Assembly (NCBI GenBank): GCA_947455205.1
Contig: CANGNF010000004.1
Span: forward strand, 62,001-126,000
Reading direction: 5' to 3'
DNA: 64,000 nt
DNA from: Acetobacteraceae bacterium
GTDB lineage: Bacteria; Pseudomonadota; Alphaproteobacteria; Acetobacterales; Acetobacteraceae
Shown here one piece after another: positions 56,889 through 64,000 of the stretch (the first letter of the stretch is position 1; the number at the start of each line of letters is the position of its first letter). A program made the translations under genes and the position numbers. The notes beneath the pieces are model-generated. The model had not been told where the DNA came from, made no database searches, and was given only the letters and a program-made list of their open reading frames with translations.

Positions 56889-57868
56889 TGCGCGCCGCTG
56901 ACCGCGGCCTTGGCCGCCGCGCGCTGCTGGGCACGCTGCTGGCCGCGCCCGCTGTCGCGCAACCGCGCTGGCAGCCGGACCGCACCGTCACCATCATCGT
57001 GCCCTCCCCGGCCGGTGGCGGCACGGATTTCTCGGCGCGGCTGATCAGCGAACCGCTGAGCGCGCGCCTCGGCGTGCCGGTGGTGGTGGAGAACCGCCCC
57101 GGCGCCGGCAACCTGGTCGGCATGCTCGCCACCAAGCGGGCACGGCCGGATGGCTACATGCTGATGGTCGGCTATTCCGGCGCCATGACCGGCCACCCCG
57201 CGGTGATGGGCACCGCCGAGCTTGACCCGCCGGTGGACTTCGCCGCCATCGGCCAGCTGACCGATACCTCACAGGTGATCACCGTGCACCCGACCGTGCC
57301 GGTGCGGACGCTGCCGGAGTTCATCGCCTATGTGAAGGCACGCCCCGGCCAGCTGAACTACGCCAGCGGCGGCAATGGCAGCATGCACCATCTGGGCACG
57401 GAGCTGCTGAAGCTGCGGACCGGCATCGACCTGGTGCACATTCCCTATCGCGGCACCGGCGAGACCATCGCCGACCTGCTGGCCGGCCGCGTGCAGTTCT
57501 ACATGAACAGCCCGCCGCCGATCCTGCCCTTCATCCGCGAGGGCAAGCTGCGCGCGATTGCGACGACGGGCCAGCAGCGCCACCCCGCGCTGCCGGATGT
57601 ACCCTCGCTGAACGAGGCCGGGCTGAGCGATGTGCCGCTGAACATCTGGTACGGGCTGTACGCCCCGGCGCGCACGCCGGAGCCGATTTTGGCGCGGCTG
57701 AACGCCGACCTGCAGGCGGTGCTGGCGATGCCGGACATCAAGCGCCGCGCCGAGGAGAGCGGCACCTTCGTCGCCTATACCCCGGGCGAGGCTGTCATGA
57801 CCCGCCTGCGCGCCGAGATTGCCACCTGGACCGAGGTGGTGCGGACCGTGGGCATCAAGCCCGACTAG
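56888..57868 (+). CDS. Bug-family (TctC) receptor, orphan
   Basis: Periplasmic receptor of 326 aa. ATG 56888 shares a base with the SDR stop (TGATG); GTG 56885 is a possible alternative. The signal MRAADRGLGRRALLGTLLAAPAVA has a twin arginine. Motifs: 'WQPDRTVTIIVPSPAGGGTD', 'LGVPVVVENRPGAGNLVG', 'RPDGYMLMVGYSG', 'VHIPYRGTGETIADLLAGRV' and 'DVPSLNEAGL'. The 3' end overlaps the GST gene on the other strand by 14 bases. The membrane subunits are missing nearby. Confidence 0.94.
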   Translation: MRAADRGLGRRALLGTLLAAPAVAQPRWQPDRTVTIIVPSPAGGGTDFSARLISEPLSARLGVPVVVENRPGAGNLVGMLATKRARPDGYMLMVGYSGAMTGHPAVMGTAELDPPVDFAAIGQLTDTSQVITVHPTVPVRTLPEFIAYVKARPGQLNYASGGNGSMHHLGTELLKLRTGIDLVHIPYRGTGETIADLLAGRVQFYMNSPPPILPFIREGKLRAIATTGQQRHPALPDVPSLNEAGLSDVPLNIWYGLYAPARTPEPILARLNADLQAVLAMPDIKRRAEESGTFVAYTPGEAVMTRLRAEIATWTEVVRTVGIKPD

Positions 57869-58496
57869 GGAACTCCTGGTCCTTCTTCGGAATCAGGTCA
57901 TAGGGCAGCGCGAAGCCGGGCATCGCCTTCAGCCGCTCGCTCCAGGCCAGCACGTTGGGCCAGCGGGCGATGTCCAGCCCACCTTCCGCCATGAACACCA
58001 TGCGGCCCCAGCAGCCGATATCGGCGATGGTGGGGCCGCTGCCGACCAGCCACTCGCGGCCCTCCAGGCTGCGGTCAACGAAGCCGATGGCGGCCTCCGC
58101 CAGCGGGCGGAAATAGTCCATCACCGCCGGGTCCACCGCGCGGAACCGGCTGTAGTGCCGCACCTTGGCCACGTTGGTGATGTTGTCGGCTTCCCATGAA
58201 AGCCACTCGCGCGCGGTCCACTGCTCCTGCTCGGTGCCACCGGCAAAGTGGCCGGTGGTGCGCGCCAGGTAGTCCAGCACCACGTTGGACTGCACGATGG
58301 TGAGCCCGCGATGCCGCAGCGCCGGCACCTGGCCGTAGCGGTTGATGGCCAGGTAGTCCGGCTGCTTCTGCACCCCGTTCTTCAGGTTGACGGTGCGGAA
58401 GCTGAACGGCAGCCCCGACAGCGCCAGGTACAGCATGGGCTTGTAGCTGCTGGAGCTGGTGAAGCTGCCATACAGCGTGAGGCGGTCGTCGCTCAT
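57855..58496 (-). CDS. Glutathione S-transferase family protein
   Basis: Cytosolic enzyme of 213 aa. ATG 58496 overlaps the GMC gene stop as ATGA. The N-terminal thioredoxin-like domain begins 'RLTLYGSFTSSSSYKPMLYL', with the catalytic Ser/Tyr region near 'SFTSSSSYK', and 'GQVPALRHRGLTIVQSNVVL' gives the cis-proline and E/Q-S glutathione contact (here Q-S). The C-terminal helical domain includes 'FVDRSLEGREWLVGSGPTIADIGCWG'. It ends the operon with the GMC oxidoreductase and ABC importer; may conjugate or isomerise a reactive product. Confidence 0.9.
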   Translation of the reverse strand: MSDDRLTLYGSFTSSSSYKPMLYLALSGLPFSFRTVNLKNGVQKQPDYLAINRYGQVPALRHRGLTIVQSNVVLDYLARTTGHFAGGTEQEQWTAREWLSWEADNITNVAKVRHYSRFRAVDPAVMDYFRPLAEAAIGFVDRSLEGREWLVGSGPTIADIGCWGRMVFMAEGGLDIARWPNVLAWSERLKAMPGFALPYDLIPKKDQEFPSRA

Positions 58497-60085
58497 GCCG
58501 CGGCCTTCAGCAACTCGGCGCATTTCTCGCCGACCATGATGCTGGGCGCATTGGTGTTGCCGGAGGGCATGGTCGGGAAGATCGAGGCATCCGCCACGCG
58601 CAGCCCGCTAATGCCGTGCACGCGAAGCTGGTCATCCACCACCGTATTGGGGCCTTGGCCCATGCGGCAGGTGCCGATCGGGTGATACGCGGTCTCGCTG
58701 TTGGCGCGGATGTAGCCGAGGATCTGCTCCTCGGTCGCGATCTCCTTGCCCGGCGAATATTCCTCGCCACGGAAGGCGTCCAGCGGCGCGGCTTCCACGA
58801 TGCGCCGCATCATGCGGAAGCCCTCGCTCATCGCCAGCTGGTCGATGCGGTCGGACAGGAAGTTGAAGCGGATGGCCGGCTGCATCCGCGCGTCCCTGCT
58901 GCGGATATGGATGCTGCCCAGGCTTTCCGGCCGCAACTGGTAGCAGCTGACGGTCATGGCGGGAAAGTCGTGCAGCTGCCGCAGCTTGGGGTTCTTCACC
59001 GCATAGGGCACCAGGTGCATCTGCACATCGGGCGTTTCCATCTCCGGCCGCGTCTTCAAAAACGCCACCAGCGGCGCCGAGGGCAGCGACAGGAAGCCGG
59101 TGCCCTTGGTGATGTACTTCCAGACTTCCCCGCCCATGCGCCAGCCGCGCGCCATGTGGTTGTAGGACACGCTGCGGTCCTTGATGCGCCACTGGATGCG
59201 GACGTTGATGTGGTCGCGGAAATTCTCGCCCACGGCGGGCAGCTCGTGCAGCACCTCGATGCCGTGGTCCATCAGCACCTCGGCGCGGCCGATGCCACTG
59301 AGCTCCAGCAGCTGCGGGCTGGCGACACCGCCGGCGCACAGCACCACCTCGCGCCCCGCGCGTACCTGCACGCGCTCGCCACGGCGGATGTATTCCACGC
59401 CCACGCAGCGCTTGCCTTCCAGCAGCACGCGCTGGGTCTGCGCCTCCGTCACGATGTGCAGGTTGGGCCGCTTCAGCGCCGGCTTCAGGTAGGCTTCGTA
59501 GGTGGACTGCCGGCGGCCCCGGCTGATGGTGGTCTGCGTGGTGGCGATGCCGTCCTGGTCCGGCGCGTTGTAGTCGGGGTTGATCTTGTAGCCCGCGGCC
59601 ACGGCCGCCTGCTTGATGGCGTCGTAGAGCGGGTTCTGGTCGGGCACTTCGCTCACGCGCAGCGGGCCGTCCTCGCCACGCTCGCCGCTCTGCGCGCCCT
59701 CATAGCTCTCCATCCGGCGGAATACCGGCGCCACCTGGTCCCAGCCCCAGCCGCGGCAGCCCATCTGCGCCCAGGTGTCGTAGTCCTGCGGCTGCCCGCG
59801 CACATAGACCAGGCCGTTGATGGCGGACGACCCGCCCAGCAGCTTGCCGCGCGGCACGGGTATCTCGCGCATCGCCGTCTGCTTCTCGGGGTCGCTCTTG
59901 TACAGCCAGTTCGCCGCGGCGTTGTGGATCAGCAGGCCGAAGCTGACCGGCAGGCGGGAGACCGGATGGGTCGCGCGCCCGGCCTCGATCAGCAGCACCT
60001 GCAGCCGGGCATCCTCGGAGAGCCGCGCCGCCAGCGTGGCGCCGGCCGAACCGCCACCGACGATGATGTAGTCGTACTCGGCCAT
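58493..60085 (-). CDS. GMC-family FAD oxidoreductase (choline-dehydrogenase-like)
   Basis: Flavoenzyme of 530 aa that oxidises an alcohol. GGGGGAA precedes the ATG at 60085. The FAD-binding motif 'YDYIIVGGGSAGATLAARLS' is at residues 4-23; the GMC signature 1 is 'PRGKLLGGSSAINGLVYVRG' and signature 2 'GGVASPQLLELSGIG'. The C-terminal 'AYHPIGTCRMG' contains the catalytic histidine, and the end 'PTMPSGNTNAPSIMVGEKCAE' is typical. It follows a betaine/choline-type ABC importer by 27 bases, so choline or a related alcohol is a plausible substrate, but the family is broad. Confidence 0.93.
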   Translation of the reverse strand: MAEYDYIIVGGGSAGATLAARLSEDARLQVLLIEAGRATHPVSRLPVSFGLLIHNAAANWLYKSDPEKQTAMREIPVPRGKLLGGSSAINGLVYVRGQPQDYDTWAQMGCRGWGWDQVAPVFRRMESYEGAQSGERGEDGPLRVSEVPDQNPLYDAIKQAAVAAGYKINPDYNAPDQDGIATTQTTISRGRRQSTYEAYLKPALKRPNLHIVTEAQTQRVLLEGKRCVGVEYIRRGERVQVRAGREVVLCAGGVASPQLLELSGIGRAEVLMDHGIEVLHELPAVGENFRDHINVRIQWRIKDRSVSYNHMARGWRMGGEVWKYITKGTGFLSLPSAPLVAFLKTRPEMETPDVQMHLVPYAVKNPKLRQLHDFPAMTVSCYQLRPESLGSIHIRSRDARMQPAIRFNFLSDRIDQLAMSEGFRMMRRIVEAAPLDAFRGEEYSPGKEIATEEQILGYIRANSETAYHPIGTCRMGQGPNTVVDDQLRVHGISGLRVADASIFPTMPSGNTNAPSIMVGEKCAELLKAAA

Positions 60086-60112
60086 GCTGCTTCCCCCAGG
60101 TTGGGCGGGAGG

Positions 60113-61020
<908 letters not shown>

Positions 61021-61024
<4 letters not shown>

Positions 61025-61638
61025 GCCCGTTCCCACCGCCGTTGCAGCCAGCCGAAGCCGCCTTCCGTGCCCAGCGACAGCAGCGCGATGGCGATGGCGC
61101 CGACCTGCAGCTGCGCGATATCCAGCAGCGCCATGCCCTGGGTCACCAGGTCGCCCAGCCCGCCACCGCCGATGAAGGTGGCCAGCGCCGCGCCGGAGAC
61201 GACCTGCACCGCCGCCGTGCGCAACCCCGCGAAGATCTGCGGCAGGGCCAAGGGCACCTCCACCCGCAGCAGCGATTGCAGCGGCGTGAAGCCCATGCCG
61301 CGCGCCGCCTCCACCGCCGCCGGCTCGGCGCCGCGCAGCCCGACCAGCGCGTGCAGCAGCACCGGCGGCAGCGCCAGCAGGGCAAGCGCCACGACCGAGG
61401 GCGTGAAACCGACGCCCAGCAGCGGCAGCAGCGCCGCCAGCACCGCCAGGCTGGGCAGGGTCCGCAGCACGCCGGCGCCGGCGCTGACCCATTCGGCCAG
61501 CACCGGCCGCCGCGCCAGCAGCAGCGCCGCCGGCAGGGCCAGCGCCACGCCAATGGCCAGCCCGGCGCCGGAGAGCGCCAAATGCTGCACCAGCGCGTCG
61601 AGGAAGGCATCCGGGTTGGCGCGCAGCCAGGCGATCAT
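61021..61638 (-). CDS. Osmoprotectant-type ABC permease, second subunit
   Basis: Inner-membrane permease of 205 aa with five or six helices, in the length range of OpuCB/YehW. The start at 61638 (MIAWLRANPDAFLDALV) overlaps the preceding permease stop as ATGA. 'GVLRTLPSLAVLAALLPLLG' and the EAA-like loop 'EAARGMGFTPLQSLLRVEVP' followed by 'LPQIFAGLRTAAVQVVSGA' and 'FIGGGGLGDLVTQG' match the family. Together with the other permease it forms the channel. Confidence 0.92.
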
Positions 61639-62237
61639 CGGCGCTGCATCCCGCGCAGCGCCAGGTCGGCCGCCAGCGCCAGCGCGCAGACCAGCGTGGC
61701 GCCGACCAGGATCTTCTCGGTATGGCCCTGGTCCAGCCCGGTCAGGATCAGCACGCCCAGGCCCCCGCCGCCGATATAGGCCGCCACCGTCGCGGCCGAG
61801 ACCAGCGTCGCCACCGCGATCCGCAACCCCGCGAGCACCGAGGGCATGGCCAGCGGCAACTCCACGCGCCACAGCTTCTGCCTGGGGGTCAGGCCCATGC
61901 CGTCGGCCGCTTCCATCACCGGGGCGGAGACGCCCTGCAATCCCGCGACCACAGCGCGCAGCAGCACCGGCATGGCATAGCCGGCCAGCGCCAGCAGCGC
62001 CGAATGGAAGCCAAGCCCCAGCAGCGGCACCAGCAGCGCGAACAACGCCAGCGTCGGCACGCTGTACAGCCCGGCGGCACCACCCAACGCCATGGCCCGC
62101 GGCAGCGGCCGCCGCGCCACCAGCACGCCCAGCGGCAGCGCCACCACGGCGGCCAGCAGCAACGCGGCGCCCACCAGCAGCACATGCTCGCCCAGCGCGG
62201 CGCCGATGCTGTCCAGGTTGCGCCAGGTCCAGCGCAT
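61635..62237 (-). CDS. Osmoprotectant-type ABC permease, first subunit
   Basis: Inner-membrane permease of 200 aa, paralogous to the following one: 'GLYSVPTLALFALLVPLLGL', the coupling loop 'EAADGMGLTPRQKLWRVELP', 'MPSVLAGLRIAVATLVSAAT' and 'AYIGGGGLGVLILTG' repeat the same pattern. Its ATG at 62237 overlaps the receptor stop by one base (TGATG). Two permease genes with shared coupling motifs are usual in this transporter family. Confidence 0.92.
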   Translation of the reverse strand: MRWTWRNLDSIGAALGEHVLLVGAALLLAAVVALPLGVLVARRPLPRAMALGGAAGLYSVPTLALFALLVPLLGLGFHSALLALAGYAMPVLLRAVVAGLQGVSAPVMEAADGMGLTPRQKLWRVELPLAMPSVLAGLRIAVATLVSAATVAAYIGGGGLGVLILTGLDQGHTEKILVGATLVCALALAADLALRGMQRR

Positions 62238-63103
62238 CAGGCGGCCACGCGCAGGAAGGCGGCGGCGACATCGCGCGGCTCCTCGCCATCCTGGTCCACC
62301 CGGCGGTTCAGTTCCTGCATCGCGGCATTGTCCAGCCGCCCATCCACCCGCGCCAGCGCCGCCGCCAGGCCGGGGAAGGCCGCCAGCGCCGGCCGGCGCA
62401 CCACGGCGGCCAACTGGTAGGGCGGCCACAACGCGCGGTCGTCGCGCAGCACGGTGAAGCCGAGGCTGGCGATCTGCCAATCCGTCGCATAGCCGTTCAC
62501 CACATCGGCCTGGCCATGGCGCAGCGCGGCGTAGCGCAGGCCCAGCGCGGCGAACTGCCGGAAGCGACGGAACTTCATGCCGTACACCCGCTCCAGCCCC
62601 GGCAGGCCATCGGCGCGGCCGGCGAATTCATTGCCCGCCGCCAGCACCAGCTGCGGCGCGGCACGGGCCAGGTCGCTCAACGTCTCCAGCCCCAGGCGGC
62701 GGGCCGTGGCGGGCAGCAGCAGCAGCACGTTGCCATTGTCTATCCGCGACGGCGCCAGCCATTCCAGGCCCAGCGGCCGGTAGCCGTCGCGCACGCGCTG
62801 CCAGACCTGCTCCGGCGTGCCATCGGTGGGCGCCTTCAGCACCACGCCCAGGCCGGTGCCGGTGTATTCGGGGTAGAGGTCGATCTCGCCGGCCAGCAGC
62901 GCCTGCTGCGCGATCAGCGTGCCGCCCAGGTTCAGCCGGCGCTGCACCTGGGCGCCGGCGGCCTCCAGCGCCTGGGCGTAGAGTTCGCCCACCACCAGTT
63001 GCTCGGTGAAGTTCTTGCTGCCCACCCGCAGCAGTGGCCGGGGCTGCGCCCGCGCCACCGCCGGCAGGGCCAGCAGTGCCAGGCTGCGTCGCGCCAGCGT
63101 CAT
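62237..63103 (-). CDS. Osmoprotectant-type (glycine betaine/choline) ABC substrate-binding protein
   Basis: Periplasmic receptor of 288 aa (ProX/OsmF class). ATG 63103 gives a twin-arginine signal MTLARRSLALLALPAVARA. The mature start 'LLRVGSKNFTEQLVVGELYA' is diagnostic, as are 'LGGTLIAQQALLAGEIDLYP' followed by 'EYTGTGLG', and 'QFAALGLRYAALRHGQADVVNGYATDWQI' in two parts. The tyrosines in EYTGT and GYATD belong to the quaternary-amine cage of the family. It is the first gene of the six-gene operon ending at 57855; 110 bases separate it from the divergent monooxygenase. Confidence 0.93.
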   Translation of the reverse strand: MTLARRSLALLALPAVARAQPRPLLRVGSKNFTEQLVVGELYAQALEAAGAQVQRRLNLGGTLIAQQALLAGEIDLYPEYTGTGLGVVLKAPTDGTPEQVWQRVRDGYRPLGLEWLAPSRIDNGNVLLLLPATARRLGLETLSDLARAAPQLVLAAGNEFAGRADGLPGLERVYGMKFRRFRQFAALGLRYAALRHGQADVVNGYATDWQIASLGFTVLRDDRALWPPYQLAAVVRRPALAAFPGLAAALARVDGRLDNAAMQELNRRVDQDGEEPRDVAAAFLRVAA

Positions 63104-63213
63104 GCCGCACCTCCGCACCGCAAAGCGGCGGCGGCGCCGAAGGTTGCAGCGGGGCTTGGCGAAGCCGGGCGCGCGGTGGCACCCTGGCCGCAAGCGTCCC
63201 AGGAAAACACTGC

Positions 63214-64000
63214 ATGCAGACGAGCGTATTGGTTGCCGGCGGCGGCCCCGTGGGCCTGGTGCTGGCCATGGACCTGGCGCGGCGCGGCGTGGCCGTGACG
63301 GTGGTGGAAACCCGGGCACCGAAGGCCGCACCCAGCCCCAAGTGCAACCACGTCGCCGCGCGCAGCATGGAGTTCTTCCGCCGCCTCGGCATTGCCGAAG
63401 TCGTCCGCGATGCCGGGCTGCCGCATGACCATCCGCATGACGTCTGCTTCCGCACTTCCGTCGCTGGCCGGGAACTCTCCCGCATTCCCATACCGGCGCG
63501 GGCCTTCCGCGGCAAGGCGGGCGGACCGGATACGCAATGGCCCACGCCGGAGCCGCCGCACCGGATCAACCAGATCTTCCTGGAGCCGATCCTGCAGGAC
63601 TGCGCGCTGGCGACGCCCGGCCTGACGCTGCTGCACCGGACCGAGCTGGTCGAGTTCACCCAGGATGCGGACGGCGTGACCGCCACGCTGCGCGACCTGG
63701 AGACGGACGCAACACGCACCGTGCGCGCCGCCTACCTGGTCGGTTGCGATGGCGGGCGCTCGATGGTCCGTCGCGCCATCGGCGGCAGGATGGTCGGCGA
63801 CGCCGTGGTGCAGCGGGTGCAGTCCACCTATATCCGCGCGCCCGGCCTGCACGCGCTGCTGCAGGCGGAACGCAGCTGGATGACGCTGACGATGAACCCG
63901 CGGCGCTGCGGCAACACCATCGCCATCAACGGCACCGACACCTTCCTGGTGCACAACTACTTCTACGCGCACGAAACCGACTTCGACGCGGTGGACCGCG
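63214..64000 (+). CDS. FAD-dependent aromatic-type monooxygenase (partial, 3' end outside window)
   Basis: Flavoprotein hydroxylase of the PheA/TfdB/UbiH-like class, 262 aa visible. The ATG at 63214 follows AGGAAA. It begins 'MQTSVLVAGGGPVGLVLAMD' with the GxGxxG-type dinucleotide motif at 9-14, then 'KCNHVAARSMEFFRRLGI' and 'AAYLVGCDGGRSMVRRAIGG', the DG motif that binds FAD and NAD(P)H. The gene continues past the right edge. Diverges from the betaine-type operon. Substrate probably an aromatic or cyclic ketone; unknown. Confidence 0.93.
   Translation, partial: MQTSVLVAGGGPVGLVLAMDLARRGVAVTVVETRAPKAAPSPKCNHVAARSMEFFRRLGIAEVVRDAGLPHDHPHDVCFRTSVAGRELSRIPIPARAFRGKAGGPDTQWPTPEPPHRINQIFLEPILQDCALATPGLTLLHRTELVEFTQDADGVTATLRDLETDATRTVRAAYLVGCDGGRSMVRRAIGGRMVGDAVVQRVQSTYIRAPGLHALLQAERSWMTLTMNPRRCGNTIAINGTDTFLVHNYFYAHETDFDAVDR

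Overview
The window is GC-rich chromosomal DNA, densely coded, from a bacterium that is most likely an alphaproteobacterium of the Acetobacteraceae (Roseomonas-like). This is an inference from the very high third-position GC, the many Bug-type (TctC) receptors with twin-arginine signals, SDR/GMC/enolase-superfamily catabolic genes and the ligase-associated repair genes. No database search was possible. I see no rRNA, tRNA, CRISPR array, transposase or integrase.

Layout. (1) 1-15408, minus strand: a peptide/opine-type ABC importer in which eight paralogous family-5 solute-binding protein genes stand head to tail (SBP8 to SBP1 in transcription order), followed by one DppB-like permease, one DppC-like permease and the start of one DppD-like ATPase that runs off the left edge. 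Five of the eight are welded together by four ATGA overlaps. Every non-overlapping junction carries an RNA hairpin. This array is the standout of the window. (2) 15858-19956, plus: a surface-polysaccharide block (GtrA-like flippase, polyprenyl glycosylphosphotransferase, two family-2-like glycosyltransferases, the first with an apparent one-base frameshift). (3) 19982-24099: Bug receptor, SDR, small membrane protein, and a run of small minus-strand genes (72 aa, 59 aa, cold-shock protein) with well-formed terminators. (4) 23113-29512: a complete tripartite tricarboxylate transporter (TctB-TctA-TctC), with divergent and convergent amidohydrolase, Ldh2-type dehydrogenase and mandelate-racemase-family genes that look like a sugar-acid or carboxylate catabolic module. 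(5) 29583-38410: lipoprotein hydrolase, two translationally coupled TPR proteins (one fused to a glycosyltransferase-9-like domain, one to a sulfotransferase-like domain), a divergent AMP-forming ligase, and a large autotransporter built of short glycine/asparagine-rich repeats. (6) 38681-40719: MFS exporter and FAH-family hydrolase.

(7) 40721-54227 is a DNA-repair island. It holds all four members of the known ligase-associated DNA damage response set (ATP-dependent ligase, MBL-fold exonuclease, Lhr-type DEXH helicase, PdeM-type phosphoesterase), plus a photolyase and a second metallophosphoesterase coupled by GTGA junctions. The set is interrupted by a glycosyltransferase, a PAS/HisKA_2 kinase, a hybrid kinase and a DoxX-like protein. 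(8) 54248-57868: cupin protein, two more Bug receptors and an SDR. (9) 57855-63103, minus: an osmoprotectant-type ABC importer (receptor, two permeases, ATPase) continuous with a choline-dehydrogenase-like GMC oxidoreductase and a glutathione S-transferase. (10) A flavin monooxygenase gene runs off the right edge.

How it fits together: the window is dominated by nutrient scavenging. There are eight receptors for one ABC importer, four Bug receptors with only one TctAB pair, and one betaine-type importer, each beside catabolic oxidoreductases. Between these lie a repair island and envelope-polysaccharide genes. At least two exact inverted copies of a palindromic intergenic element (near 27243 and 56009), with related sequences at stop codons near 35045 and 54225, suggest a genome-specific repeat family.
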